A stretch of DNA of 64,000 bases from Corynebacterium timonense (GCF_900105305.1 NZ_LT629765.1:2542001-2606000); one strand, 5' to 3'. Shown: positions 23,786 through 33,217, numbered from the stretch's first letter. Notes: generated by a model not told the origin, from the letters alone. Numbers and translations are program-made.

Positions 23786-25456
23786 ATGTCGGCGGCACAG
23801 ACAGCACACACGCGGGCGCGGGCGAAGAAGCCCGAGGGCCAGTGGCTTATCGACGGCACAGACCCGCTCAACCACGACGAAGAGCTCAAGCAGGTCGAGC
23901 CGGTGATGCAGGTGAAGCAGCGCGTCATCGACATCTACTCCAAGCAGGGCTTCGATTCCATCCCCGCGGAGGACCTGGCGCCTCGCTTCAAGTGGCTGGG
24001 CATCTACACCCAGCGCAAGCAGAACCTCGGCGGCGAGTACACCGGGCAGGACAACTCGGTCCTGCAGGACACGTACTTCATGATGCGCATCCGCTTCGAC
24101 GGCGGGCAGTGCACCACCGAGCAGGCCCGCGCCGTCGGCGAGATCTCCCGCGACTGGGCGCGCTCCACCGTGGACCTCACCGACCGCCAGAACATCCAGC
24201 TGCACTGGGTCGCCATCGAGGACGTCCCGGCGATCTGGGACAAGCTGGAGTCCGTGGGCCTGAACACGTGGGACGCTTGCGGCGACGTGCCGCGCGTCGT
24301 GCTCGGCTCGCCGGTGGCGGGCATTGCCAAGGACGAGATCATCGACGCCACGCCGGCGATCCAGAAGATCCACGAGATTGTCACCCACGACGAGTTCCAG
24401 AACCTGCCGCGCAAGTTCAAGTCCGCCATCTCCGGCAACGCCCGCCAGGACGTCGTCCACGAGATCAACGACATCGCCTTCATCGGCGTCGAGCACCCCG
24501 AGCTCGGCCCCGGCTTCGAGTGCTACGTCGGCGGCGGGCTGTCCACCAACCCGATGCTCGCGCAGTCCCTCGGCGCCTTTGTCACCCTCGAGCAGGTGCC
24601 CGAGGTATGGGCCAACGTCGTGCGCGTCTTCCGCGATTACGGCTACCGCCGCCTGCGCAACCGCGCCCGCCTGAAGTTCCTCGTCGCCGAGTGGGGCGTC
24701 GCAAAGTTCCGCGAGATCCTGGAGCAGGACTACCTGGGCTACGCGCTTCCCGACGGCCCCCGGGCGCCCAGCAACCTCGTCGACCGCGACCACATCGGCG
24801 TCCACGAGCAAAAGGACGGCAACTTCTACATCGGCGTCAAGCCCACCCTCGGCCACATGTCGGGCGAGCAGCTGCTCGCCGTGGCGGACCTGGCCGAATC
24901 CTACGGGCTGACCCAGCTGCGCTTTACCCCCTTCAAGGAGCTGCTGTTCCTCGATGTCGCCGAAGAGGACGTCGATAAGCTGCGGGCGGACCTGGAAGAG
25001 ATGGGCCTGTACTCCGCGCCCTCCGAGTTTCGCCGTGGGCTGCTGTCGTGCACCGGGCTGGAGTACTGCAAGCTCGCGCACGTGACCACCAAGTCCCGCG
25101 CCATCGAGCTTGCCGACGAGCTCGAGGAGCGCTTCGGCGACCTCGACTCGCCGATCTCGATCTCGCTCAACGGCTGCCCCAACGCGTGCGCGCGCCACCA
25201 TGTCTCCGACATCGGGCTCAAGGGCCAGATGGTGCCCGGGCCCGACGGCGAGAAGGTCGAAGGCTTCCAGGTCCACCTCGGCGGCACCATCGGCGAGGGC
25301 GCGAACTTCGGGCGCAAGCTGCGCGGCCACAAGGTGCGCTCCGACGAGCTGACCGAGTACGTCACCCGCGTCGTCGGCAACTACCTCGACGACCGTAAGG
25401 ACGGCGAGATCTTCCGCGCCTGGCTGCAGCGCGCAGACGAGGAGAAGCTGAAGTGA
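23786..25456 (+). CDS. cysI: Ferredoxin-type sulfite reductase
   Basis: A 556-residue siroheme/[4Fe-4S] enzyme reducing sulfite to sulfide with six electrons. The cluster cysteines are visible as CTGLEYC (C422, C428) and CPNAC (C464, C468); the last also ligates siroheme. Siroheme-binding basic residues occur in the N-terminal DRQNIQLHWV and RRLRNRARLKFLV blocks. It opens the cysIXHDNYZ operon, with AAGGAG five nt upstream of ATG. The stop overlaps cysX (GTGA), showing coupling. Confidence 0.95.
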   Translation: MSAAQTAHTRARAKKPEGQWLIDGTDPLNHDEELKQVEPVMQVKQRVIDIYSKQGFDSIPAEDLAPRFKWLGIYTQRKQNLGGEYTGQDNSVLQDTYFMMRIRFDGGQCTTEQARAVGEISRDWARSTVDLTDRQNIQLHWVAIEDVPAIWDKLESVGLNTWDACGDVPRVVLGSPVAGIAKDEIIDATPAIQKIHEIVTHDEFQNLPRKFKSAISGNARQDVVHEINDIAFIGVEHPELGPGFECYVGGGLSTNPMLAQSLGAFVTLEQVPEVWANVVRVFRDYGYRRLRNRARLKFLVAEWGVAKFREILEQDYLGYALPDGPRAPSNLVDRDHIGVHEQKDGNFYIGVKPTLGHMSGEQLLAVADLAESYGLTQLRFTPFKELLFLDVAEEDVDKLRADLEEMGLYSAPSEFRRGLLSCTGLEYCKLAHVTTKSRAIELADELEERFGDLDSPISISLNGCPNACARHHVSDIGLKGQMVPGPDGEKVEGFQVHLGGTIGEGANFGRKLRGHKVRSDELTEYVTRVVGNYLDDRKDGEIFRAWLQRADEEKLK

Positions 25457-25749
25457 GCCTTCGCCGCGCGCCCAACCCGAACCGCAACTTCCCCACGTAC
25501 TGCCCCTACTGCGCGGGCGAGGAGCTCTACCCCAACGAGGAAACGGACTTCGCCTGGAAGTGCGGCGAGTGCCTGCGCGTGTTCGACGTGAAGTTCTACG
25601 GCCAGGACGACCCCACCTCCACCCACGCGGCGGCGCCGTCGACCGAGGAGGCGCTGCAAGCATCGCTCGCGCGCCACGGCCACGATGCGGCGCTCGCGGG
25701 TTTCAGCGACACTGGTGGGAGCCAAAGAAAGGTAGATCATCATGCTTAA
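25453..25749 (+). CDS. cysX: CysX, small two-CxxC electron-transfer or zinc-ribbon-like protein
   Basis: A 98-residue protein with two CxxC pairs, YCPYC (about residue 17-20) and KCGEC (about 37-40), spaced like a rubredoxin or zinc ribbon. The C-terminal half is low-complexity and acidic. In C. glutamicum the gene at this place is cysX, proposed to be a ferredoxin-like electron donor to CysI. Four cysteines in CxxC pairs fit a mononuclear metal site better than a classical [4Fe-4S] ferredoxin. The start GTG overlaps the cysI stop and the end overlaps the cysH start by 8 bp. Confidence 0.85.
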   Translation: MSLRRAPNPNRNFPTYCPYCAGEELYPNEETDFAWKCGECLRVFDVKFYGQDDPTSTHAAAPSTEEALQASLARHGHDAALAGFSDTGGSQRKVDHHA

Positions 25750-26518
25750 CATGCTGGGAGGGGCCGGGAACTTCCGTGACCCGGAGGTCTCCCCCGAGGG
25801 CCCCCGCACGACGCAGCCGCTGCCCGAGGACGTGGCGGAGAAGAACCGCGAGCTCGTGGACGCCTACGCCGACGAGCTCTACAACGCTCCCGCCGAGGAG
25901 ATCCTCGCGTGGGCTCACGAGCACGCCCCGGGCGACGTCGTTATCACCCTGTCGATGGAAAACACCGTGCTCGCGGAGCTGGCGGAGGCGCACCTGCCGC
26001 GCGCGGACTTCCTCTTCCTCGACACCGAGTACCACTTCCCGGAGACGATGGACGTGGCCGAAAAGGTGGAAAGGCGCTACCCGGCGCACCGCCTCGTGCG
26101 GGCGAAGGCCATCCTGTCGCGCACCGAGCAGGATAAGGTCTACGGCCCCGCGCTGTACCGCTCCAACCCGACCGCCTGCTGCCGCATGCGCAAGGTGGAG
26201 CCGCTGGCCGCGGCGCTGTCCCCCTACGTCGGCTGGGTCACCGGCCTGCGCCGCGCCGACGGCCCGACCCGCGCCGAGGCCCCCGCGCTGTCGCTGGACG
26301 CCACCGGCCGGCTGAAGATCTCCCCGCTGGTGACGTGGTCGCTCGAGGACACGGACACCTACGTCGCTGACCACGACCTCATCGTCCACCCGCTCACCCA
26401 GCAGGGCTACCCCTCCATCGGCTGCGCAACCTGCACGCTGCCGGTGGCGGAGGGGGAGGACCCGCGCGCCGGGCGCTGGGCCTTCTCCGACAAGACCGAG
26501 TGCGGCCTGCACGGGTAA
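25742..26518 (+). CDS. cysH: Adenylylsulfate (APS) reductase, [4Fe-4S] type
   Basis: A 258-residue enzyme that reduces APS to sulfite and AMP. The presence of both cysteine pairs, CC (146-147) and CATC (228, 231), identifies the cluster-containing APS type rather than the PAPS type. The catalytic cysteine is in ECGLHG at the C-terminus. LDTEYHFPETMDVAEKV is the typical substrate-binding block. No cysC-like kinase domain is seen in the cluster, which agrees with direct APS reduction. ATG 25742 overlaps cysX; ATG 25751 is an alternative. Confidence 0.95.
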   Translation: MLNMLGGAGNFRDPEVSPEGPRTTQPLPEDVAEKNRELVDAYADELYNAPAEEILAWAHEHAPGDVVITLSMENTVLAELAEAHLPRADFLFLDTEYHFPETMDVAEKVERRYPAHRLVRAKAILSRTEQDKVYGPALYRSNPTACCRMRKVEPLAAALSPYVGWVTGLRRADGPTRAEAPALSLDATGRLKISPLVTWSLEDTDTYVADHDLIVHPLTQQGYPSIGCATCTLPVAEGEDPRAGRWAFSDKTECGLHG

Positions 26519-26556
26519 AGGCTGTAGAGACGGACACCGAGAAAGAACTTAGGACA

Positions 26557-27471
26557 GTGACTATCACACAGACGAACGCGCTTTCGCCGCACTTGAAGGA
26601 ACTCGAAGACGAGTCCATCCACATCCTGCGCGAGGTGGCCGGGCAGTTTGACAAGATCGGGCTGCTGTTTTCCGGCGGCAAAGACTCGTGCGTGGTGCTG
26701 GAGCTGGCGCGGCGCGCCTTCTTCCCGGCCGCCATGCCGCTCGAGCTCCTCCACGTGGACACCGGGCACAACTTCCCGGAGGTGATCGAGTTCCGCGACC
26801 GCGTGGTCGAGGAGTACGGCGTGCGCCTGCGCGTCGCCAAGGTCCAGGATTGGATCGACCGCGGCGACCTGGTGGAGCGCCCCGACGGCACCCGCAACCC
26901 GCTGCAGACCGTGCCGCTGGTGGACACCATCGCCGAGGTCGGCTACGACGCCGTGCTCGGCGGCGCCCGCCGCGACGAGGAGCGGGCCCGCGCGAAGGAG
27001 CGCGTCTTCTCGGTGCGCGACTCCTTCGGCGGCTGGGACCCGCGCCGCCAGCGCCCCGAGCTGTGGGACCTCTACAACGGCGAGAAGCTGCCCGGCGAGA
27101 ACATCCGCGTCTTTCCCATCTCCAACTGGACGGAGGCCGACGTCTGGGAGTACATCGGCGCCCGCGCCATCACGCTGCCCGACATCTACTTCGCGCACGA
27201 CCGCGAGGTGTTCAACCGCGACGGCATGTGGCTGACGGCGGGCGCGTGGGGAGGCCCGCGCGAGGACGAGACCCTCGAGGTGCGCCGCGTGCGCTACCGC
27301 ACCGTGGGCGACATGTCCTGCACCGGCGCGGTCGACTCCGAGGCGACGACGATCGACGAGGTCCTCGCCGAGATCGCCAACTCCACCCTGACCGAGCGCG
27401 GCGCGACCCGCGCCGACGACCGGCTCAGCGAGTCTTCGATGGAGGACCGCAAGAAGGAGGGCTACTTCTGA
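26557..27471 (+). CDS. cysD: Sulfate adenylyltransferase subunit 2
   Basis: A 304-residue ATP-pyrophosphatase-fold subunit that makes APS from sulfate and ATP, driven by GTP hydrolysis in CysN. The PP-loop LFSGGKDS is at about residues 32-39, and HVDTGHNFPEVIEFRD, ARRDEERARAKERVFS and GDMSCTGAVDS are present. GTG 26557 is chosen because TTAGGA lies just upstream; the frame is open further back to 26500. Its last base overlaps the ATG of cysN (TGATG). Confidence 0.95.
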   Translation: MTITQTNALSPHLKELEDESIHILREVAGQFDKIGLLFSGGKDSCVVLELARRAFFPAAMPLELLHVDTGHNFPEVIEFRDRVVEEYGVRLRVAKVQDWIDRGDLVERPDGTRNPLQTVPLVDTIAEVGYDAVLGGARRDEERARAKERVFSVRDSFGGWDPRRQRPELWDLYNGEKLPGENIRVFPISNWTEADVWEYIGARAITLPDIYFAHDREVFNRDGMWLTAGAWGGPREDETLEVRRVRYRTVGDMSCTGAVDSEATTIDEVLAEIANSTLTERGATRADDRLSESSMEDRKKEGYF

Positions 27472-28739
27472 TGACCGTCTCCACTGTTTTGTCGCAGCGC
27501 CAGACCCTGCGCCTGTGCACCGCCGGCTCCGTCGACGACGGCAAGTCCACCTTCGTCGGCCGCCTGCTGCACGACACCAAGTCGGTCCTCGCCGACCAGC
27601 TCGCCAGCGTCGAACGCACCTCGGCCGACCGCGGCTTCGAGGGCCTCGACCTGAGCTTGCTTGTCGACGGCCTGCGCGCCGAGCGCGAACAAGGCATCAC
27701 GATCGACGTCGCCTACCGCTACTTCGCCACCGACAAGCGCACCTTCATCCTCGCCGACACCCCGGGCCACGTGCAGTACACCCGCAACACGGTCACCGGC
27801 ATGTCCACCTCCCAGGTCGTCGTGCTGCTTGTCGACGCCCGCCACGGCGTCGTCGAGCAAACCGTGCGCCACCTCAACGTCGCCGCCCTGCTCGGCGTGA
27901 AGACGGTCATCCTGGCCGTGAACAAGATCGACCTCGTCGACTACTCCCACGACGTCTTCGACACCATCCGCGCCGAGTTCGAGTCCAAAGCCGCCGAGCT
28001 GGGTATTTCCGACCCCCACGTGGTGCCCATCTCGGCGCTGCGCGGCGACAACGTCGCCGAGCGCTCCACGAACATGGACTGGTACGAGGGACCGACCGTG
28101 CTCGACCTTCTGGAGGAGATCCCCGTCCAGTCCGGCCGCGCCCTCGACCTCGACTTCCGTTTCCCGATCCAGTACGTGCTGCGCGAACACGCGAGCGACT
28201 ACCGCGGCTACGCCGGGCGCGTCACCGCCGGCCGCGTCGCGGTGGGCGAGACCGTGAGCGCCTCCGGCCGCACCACGACGGTGACGCACATCGACACCGC
28301 CGACGGCACCCAGGACTCCGCGGTGGCGGGGGAGTCGGTGGCGCTGCGCCTCGCCGACGACATCGACCTCGCCCGCGGCGACCTCATCGCCGGCGGCGAC
28401 ACCCCCGAGACGGTGCGCGAGTTCGCGGCCACCGTCGTCGGCCTCACGGAGAAGAACATCGCGGCCGGCGCGACCGTCAAGCTGCGCTACGGCGCCGCCC
28501 TCGTGCGCGCCCGCGTGACCAGCATCGACCGCCTCGTGGACATCGATTCCCCCGCGGGGGACGTGGACAACCCGGAGGCTGTCGGCCTCAACGACATCGC
28601 CCACGTGACCATCCAGACCGCCCGGGACGTCCCCGCCGAGAACTACGCCGCGCGCGGCGCGGTGGGCAACTTCCTGCTCATCGACAACGCCTCCGGCGCC
28701 ACCCTCGCCGCCGGCTTTGTGGGAACGCGCCTGCGGTAA
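27471..28739 (+). CDS. cysN: Sulfate adenylyltransferase subunit 1 (GTPase)
   Basis: A 422-residue elongation-factor-like GTPase partner of CysD. G-motifs are visible: GSVDDGKST (about residues 17-25), EQGITIDVAYRYF, DTPGHVQYTRN and NKIDLVD. Two beta-barrel domains follow. It lacks the C-terminal APS-kinase domain found in mycobacterial CysNC, which fits the APS-reductase route. It overlaps cysD by one base. Confidence 0.95.
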   Translation: MTVSTVLSQRQTLRLCTAGSVDDGKSTFVGRLLHDTKSVLADQLASVERTSADRGFEGLDLSLLVDGLRAEREQGITIDVAYRYFATDKRTFILADTPGHVQYTRNTVTGMSTSQVVVLLVDARHGVVEQTVRHLNVAALLGVKTVILAVNKIDLVDYSHDVFDTIRAEFESKAAELGISDPHVVPISALRGDNVAERSTNMDWYEGPTVLDLLEEIPVQSGRALDLDFRFPIQYVLREHASDYRGYAGRVTAGRVAVGETVSASGRTTTVTHIDTADGTQDSAVAGESVALRLADDIDLARGDLIAGGDTPETVREFAATVVGLTEKNIAAGATVKLRYGAALVRARVTSIDRLVDIDSPAGDVDNPEAVGLNDIAHVTIQTARDVPAENYAARGAVGNFLLIDNASGATLAAGFVGTRLR

Positions 28740-28749
28740 GGACCACGCC

Positions 28750-29445
28750 ATGGACGCGCTGATCACCCTTTCGCACGGCTCGCGGCACCCGCGGGCGAGT
28801 GCTGGCATCGACGAGCTCACCCGGGCCGCCGGGCGCGAGCTCGGCGTCACCGCCGTTGCCGCCCACCTTGAGTTCGACACCCCGGACCTCACCGGCGCGG
28901 CCCGCCAGCTCGCCGCCGCGGGCCACACCCGGGCCGTCGTCGTGCCGCTGCTGTTCACCCGCGCCTTCCACGCCACCGTCGACGTGCCCGCTGCACTCGA
29001 CGCGGCGCGCGAGGCGAGCGGCGTCGAGCTCGTCGCCGCCGAGGGCCTGGGGCAGGGGGAAGACATCGCCGAGTTGCTCGCCGCCCGCGTCCGCCGCGAC
29101 GCCCCGCACGCCTCTCGCATCGTGCTGTACCCGGTGGGGACGTCCAACGAGAAGGCCGCTCAGAAGACGGTGGCGCTCGGGGTGGGCGTCGAAAAGCAGG
29201 CTGGCACCCCCGTGACCACCGTCCCCGCGACTGGCTACGGCGAGCGCGTCGGCAGCTCCGGCGTGGCCGAGGTCGCCAGCGCTAGCGCCCACCTGCTGCC
29301 GCTCTTCGTCACCGAAGGGCTGCTGCTGGACCGGGTCTTCCGAATGTGGCCCGGCACCACCTCCGCACCGCTCGGCGCGGACCTTTCACCCATCGTCGCC
29401 GCCCGCTACCGCGCGGCGCATCCTTCCTCACACGCAAAGGTGTAA
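28750..29445 (+). CDS. cysY: Sirohydrochlorin ferrochelatase-type protein (CysY)
   Basis: A 231-residue CbiX/SirB-type chelatase predicted to insert iron into sirohydrochlorin to make siroheme for CysI. The first half opens LITLSHGSRHPRA with the metal-binding His, and PLLFTRAFHATVDVP carries a second conserved His. The position between cysN and cysZ is the same as in C. glutamicum. TAAGGA about 7 nt upstream serves as the ribosome site. Confidence 0.85.
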   Translation: MDALITLSHGSRHPRASAGIDELTRAAGRELGVTAVAAHLEFDTPDLTGAARQLAAAGHTRAVVVPLLFTRAFHATVDVPAALDAAREASGVELVAAEGLGQGEDIAELLAARVRRDAPHASRIVLYPVGTSNEKAAQKTVALGVGVEKQAGTPVTTVPATGYGERVGSSGVAEVASASAHLLPLFVTEGLLLDRVFRMWPGTTSAPLGADLSPIVAARYRAAHPSSHAKV

Positions 29446-29448
29446 ATC

Positions 29449-30411
29449 ATGAACGGTTGGGTCACTCTCCTCCTCATCGCGCTGGCCGGCCTGGCGGGCC
29501 AGCTTGTCGACGGCGGGCTCGGCATGGGCTTCGGCGTCACCTCCACCACCTTCCTCGTCTTCCTCGCTGGCCTCGGCCCCGCCCAGGCCTCCGCCGTGGT
29601 GCACACCGCCGAGCTGGGCACCACGTTCGTCTCCGGACTGAGCCACTGGCGCTTCGGCAACGTGAATTGGAAGCTCGTCGCACCCCTCGCCATCCCCGGC
29701 GCCATCGGCGCCTTCGCGGGCGCGACCGTGCTGTCCAACCTGTCCACCGAGGCCGCGCAGCCGATCATGTCCGCCATCCTCGCCGTACTCGGTGGTGTGC
29801 TGATCTGGCGCTTCTCCATCCGCCTCAACCAGCGCCGCCGTCCTGAGTACAAGCAGCACTCGAAGCCCTTCCTCGGCGGGCTTGGGCTCTTCGGCGGCTT
29901 CATCGACGCCACCGGTGGCGGCGGGTGGGGCCCGGTGACCACCACCACTCTTCTCACCGCGGGCCGCAACGAGCCGCGCCGCGTGGTGGGCACCGTCAAC
30001 ACCGCCGAGTTCTTTGTTACCGCGGCGGCCACCGCCGGCTTCGTCCTCGGGATGTGGCAGGACCTGGTGGACAACCTCGCGGCCGTCGTCGCGCTGCTCG
30101 TCGGCGGCGTCGTCGCCGCCCCGCTGGCTGCGTGGCTGGTCACCCGACTCAACCCGGTCCTGCTCGGCGGCCTCGTGGGCACGCTCATCCTCACGCTCAA
30201 CCTGCGCACCGTGCTCCGCTCGCTCGAGGTGGACGATACACTCCGCCTGATCGTGCAGGTTGTGGTGCTGGTCGGCGGCGTGGCCCTGGCCATCAACGCG
30301 TGGCTGAAGGTGCGGGAGAACTCGCGCGCGGCGGCCGAGAAGGAAGGTAACAGCAGCGGTAGCGGCAGCACGGCCCTCGACCTGTCCGAGAACGCCGACG
30401 CGCACCGCTAG
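29449..30411 (+). CDS. cysZ: TSUP-family sulfate permease (CysZ of C. glutamicum type)
   Basis: A 320-residue membrane protein with about eight hydrophobic segments and the TauE/SafE (TSUP) repeats (LGMGFGVTSTTFL, then GFIDATGGGGWGPVTTTTL in the second half). It is unrelated to E. coli CysZ despite the name. It closes the cys operon and is the likely sulfate importer. The C-terminal 30 residues are hydrophilic and Ser-rich. It starts 3 bp after cysY. Confidence 0.88.
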   Translation: MNGWVTLLLIALAGLAGQLVDGGLGMGFGVTSTTFLVFLAGLGPAQASAVVHTAELGTTFVSGLSHWRFGNVNWKLVAPLAIPGAIGAFAGATVLSNLSTEAAQPIMSAILAVLGGVLIWRFSIRLNQRRRPEYKQHSKPFLGGLGLFGGFIDATGGGGWGPVTTTTLLTAGRNEPRRVVGTVNTAEFFVTAAATAGFVLGMWQDLVDNLAAVVALLVGGVVAAPLAAWLVTRLNPVLLGGLVGTLILTLNLRTVLRSLEVDDTLRLIVQVVVLVGGVALAINAWLKVRENSRAAAEKEGNSSGSGSTALDLSENADAHR

Positions 30412-30421
30412 CCTGGGGCGC

Positions 30422-30979
30422 ATGAGCATTCTTATCGTCGCGGCCATGAACGAAGAGGCCGCTGTCATCGCCGCCCGCACCGACCACGAGGTGCTGGTCA
30501 CCGGCATCGGCACGATCCCCGCCGCCGTCCGGCTGAGCCGGCGGCTCGCGGCGGGGCCCGCGCCGGAGCGCGTGGTCAACGTCGGCACCGCCGGCGCGCT
30601 TAGCGACGTCGCGGCCGGCGTGTACGAGATTTCAAGCGTGGTCAAGCACGACCACAAGGCGCTCGAGGTTCCGGGGCTGACCGACTTTGTCTACCCGCGC
30701 CGGATTGCGCTCGAGCCCGTGAGCGACCTGCCGCAGGCGCGGTTGGCAACGGGCGATACTTTCGTCAACGACTCCGCCCTGCGCGCGGAGCTGGCGCGCG
30801 AGAGCGACCTCGTGGACATGGAAGGGTACGCGCTCGCCGCGGTGTGCGGCGAGTTCGGGGTGCCGCTGACCATGCTCAAGCAGGTCTCCGACAACGCGGA
30901 CGAGTCCTCGGACGTCTCGTGGCCCGAGGCGCTCGCCGCGGCCGCGGAGGACCTGCACGGCGCGCTCGCGCGGCTGTAG
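30422..30979 (+). CDS. Nucleosidase of the MTA/SAH (PNP-UDP) family
   Basis: A short 185-residue nucleoside phosphorylase-fold protein. It contains LIVAAMNEEAA, VNVGTAGAL, ATGDTFVND and the active-site VDMEGYALAAVC with the conserved Met-Glu and the later SDNADESS. These fit 5'-methylthioadenosine/S-adenosylhomocysteine nucleosidases, though members of this short group are usually annotated only as nucleosidase. Proximity to the cys operon supports a role in recycling sulfur from SAH or MTA. TAGCCT (30409-30414) lies 7 nt before ATG (leaderless). Confidence 0.8.
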   Translation: MSILIVAAMNEEAAVIAARTDHEVLVTGIGTIPAAVRLSRRLAAGPAPERVVNVGTAGALSDVAAGVYEISSVVKHDHKALEVPGLTDFVYPRRIALEPVSDLPQARLATGDTFVNDSALRAELARESDLVDMEGYALAAVCGEFGVPLTMLKQVSDNADESSDVSWPEALAAAAEDLHGALARL

Positions 30980-30985
30980 CCCGCC

Positions 30986-31510
30986 CTACTTGGCGAACTC
31001 CTCCACGAACGCCTTGTTAAACGCCGGGAGGTCGTCCGGCGTGCGGGAAGAGATGAAGCCCTGGTCGACCACGACCTCCTCGTCCACCCACGTGGCGCCC
31101 GCGTTGCTCAGGTCCGTCTTCAGGGAGGGGAAGGACGTGAGCGTGACGCCCTGAATCACGTCGGCGTCGGCGAGAATCCAGCCGCCGTGGCAGATGACGG
31201 CCACGGGGCGGTGGGCCTCGCGCAGCGCCTTCACCAGAGCGACCGCGTCGGAGTCAAGGCGGATCGCGTCGGCGTTGCCCGTGCCGCCGGGAAGGATGAG
31301 CCCGGCGTAGTCGTCGGCCTTGGCGTCGGCCGTGGTGACGTCGACACGCACGGCCGTGCCGTTCTTTCCTGTAATCTCCCCGGTCTCGGTGGAGATGACC
31401 TCGGTGGTTGCCCCCGCGGCCTCCGCTGCCTCCTTCGGGGAGGTCAGCTCGGAGTCTTCGAAGCCGTTGGTGGCGATGATGGCAATCTTCGTGCCGTTCA
31501 AGTCAGACAT
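30986..31510 (-). CDS. DJ-1/PfpI family protein (class I glutamine amidotransferase-like)
   Basis: A 174-residue protein with IAIIATNGFEDSELTSP (conserved Glu) and the nucleophile elbow AVICHGGW with the catalytic Cys, near residue 105. These proteins act as deglycases, chaperones or proteases under stress; the exact activity is unsettled. The tail ISSRTPDDLPAFNKAFVEEF is typical of the YhbO/PfpI branch. It is convergent with the nucleosidase gene; AAAGG precedes the ATG. Confidence 0.88.
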   Translation of the reverse strand: MSDLNGTKIAIIATNGFEDSELTSPKEAAEAAGATTEVISTETGEITGKNGTAVRVDVTTADAKADDYAGLILPGGTGNADAIRLDSDAVALVKALREAHRPVAVICHGGWILADADVIQGVTLTSFPSLKTDLSNAGATWVDEEVVVDQGFISSRTPDDLPAFNKAFVEEFAK

Positions 31511-31564
31511 GTGTGTACCTTTCTGTCGTTGCGATCAGTTCCGGTACCCACGTTAGGCAAAAGA

Positions 31565-33091
31565 TTAGTCGCCACGCATCCTTTCGTCGTCCTTCTCGGC
31601 CTCCGGGCGCTCCTCGACGGCCTGGTGGTTGCCAGGAATCTCCCTGTCGTACTGCTTCGACGGGTTCTCCTTCGAGTCGGGAACACGTGTCGATCCCACC
31701 CCGTCCGAGTTCGCGGAACTGGGGGCCAGGCCGCGGCTGCGGCCGATGGACCGCATGCGCTTGCGGATGGCCAGGAAGGCTTCCTTCGAGTCCATCGTCT
31801 GGCTTTGCTGGGTGACTATCTTGATGTCGTCCGGGGTGATATGGCCCGCGCGGAGCGAGACCATCTCGGACCAGTAGCCGAGGAAAACGGCGGCGACGGC
31901 GGCGACCGGGACGGCGAGGAAGGCGCCGACGATGCCGAAGAGCGTGCCGCCCAGAGCCACGGCGAGCAGCACCACCGCAGCGTGCAGGCCCATGGCGCGG
32001 GACTGCAGAACCGGCTGCAGCACGTTGCCCTCGATCTGTTGGACGGCGACGACGAGGATGAGCACCAGGATCGCGTTGGTAAAGCCGTTGGAGACGAGGG
32101 CGACGATCACGGACAGGGCGCCCGCGGTGAAGGCACCGATGATGGGGATGAAGCCGGCGAAGAAGGTGAGCACGGCGAGCACCGGCCACAGGGGCACGCC
32201 GAGGAAGATAAGCCCGACGCCGATGAAGAAGGCGTCGACCGCCGAGACGATCGCCTGGGTGCGGATGAAGCCCGACAGGGTGTTCCACGAGCGCATGAGT
32301 ACCTCAGTGAGGTGCCAGCCGGTGCGCACGCCCGCGTACTTGCGCAGGAAGGGCAGGAAGCGGTCGCCGTCTTTGAGGAAGAAGAAGGTGAGGATCAGCG
32401 TGAGCACGAGGGTGGTGCCGATGCTGGCCACCGCGCCGAGGCCACTAAAGACGCCGGAGGCGATCGTCGAGGCCTGGTTGCTGATGAAACTCCTGAGTTG
32501 ATTCAAGCCCTCCTGGATCTGGCCGCCCTCGACGAAGTCCACGTTCTTTTCGACGAAGCGGGCGATTTGGTTAATGCCCTGCTGGGCTTGAGCCACGAGC
32601 TCGCCGCCCTGGCGTTGCACGATCGGGGCCATGGCCGCGATGACGGCGGCGAGGATGCCGAAGGCCGCGAGGATGACGATGATCACGGCCAGAGCGGCGG
32701 GCAGCCCAACCTTGCGCAGCGCGCGGACTGGCGGCCACAGCACGGTGCACACGATGAGGCCGAGCAGCACCGGCAGCAGGCCGAACCACACGTAGCGCAG
32801 CAGGTAGAACAGCAGCGCGAGCGCGGCGATGATGACGATGAAGCGCAGCGCCCACGCGGCGGCGTTCCGCCCGTCGGCGGCGATGACGTCGCCGCGGTCG
32901 ATCTCCTGGCCGGACAGGCGCATCGCCGCGTCCGCCGGGGTGGGGAACATCTCCGTCTCTTCGACCTGCGTGTCGAGGGCGCCGACGAAGTCGTTAACGT
33001 CCTTCGGCTGGCTCTTTGCGTGCTGGTTCTTGGTTTTTGAGCCGTCACGCTCCTGTGGGGAGGGGGTGGCCTTCTCATCCTTCGTATTCAC
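31565..33091 (-). CDS. AI-2E family transporter-like membrane protein
   Basis: A 508-residue membrane protein. Residues 1-80 are hydrophilic, then about eight membrane helices follow with the family blocks FFFLKDGDRFLPFL and GFIPIIGAFTAGALSV and VQQIEGNVLQPVLQS. The C-terminal 70 residues are hydrophilic. The family is named for autoinducer-2 export, but many members have other roles, including Na+/H+ exchange; the substrate is unknown here. The start is GTG 33091. Confidence 0.85.
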   Translation of the reverse strand: MNTKDEKATPSPQERDGSKTKNQHAKSQPKDVNDFVGALDTQVEETEMFPTPADAAMRLSGQEIDRGDVIAADGRNAAAWALRFIVIIAALALLFYLLRYVWFGLLPVLLGLIVCTVLWPPVRALRKVGLPAALAVIIVILAAFGILAAVIAAMAPIVQRQGGELVAQAQQGINQIARFVEKNVDFVEGGQIQEGLNQLRSFISNQASTIASGVFSGLGAVASIGTTLVLTLILTFFFLKDGDRFLPFLRKYAGVRTGWHLTEVLMRSWNTLSGFIRTQAIVSAVDAFFIGVGLIFLGVPLWPVLAVLTFFAGFIPIIGAFTAGALSVIVALVSNGFTNAILVLILVVAVQQIEGNVLQPVLQSRAMGLHAAVVLLAVALGGTLFGIVGAFLAVPVAAVAAVFLGYWSEMVSLRAGHITPDDIKIVTQQSQTMDSKEAFLAIRKRMRSIGRSRGLAPSSANSDGVGSTRVPDSKENPSKQYDREIPGNHQAVEERPEAEKDDERMRGD

Positions 33092-33168
33092 GGTGCCTTA
33101 TCTTGCCAGAACCTGGAGGGCTGGGCACAGGGCGGGGCTCTGAGTGGTAGCGCCCGGCTGCATCCTAA

Positions 33169-33184
33169 TGTAACTTAGATCACT
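33169..33184. promoter_or_regulatory. GlxR/CRP-like operator upstream of ald
   Basis: TGTAACTTAGATCACT matches TGTGA-N6-TCACA at 8 of 10 positions, 33 bp before the ald start. GlxR is the corynebacterial CRP homologue and controls ald in C. glutamicum; binding here is inferred. Confidence 0.5.
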
Positions 33185-33217
33185 GTCATAGGTTTTGGTG
33201 AGGAAAGGAGAATTCCC

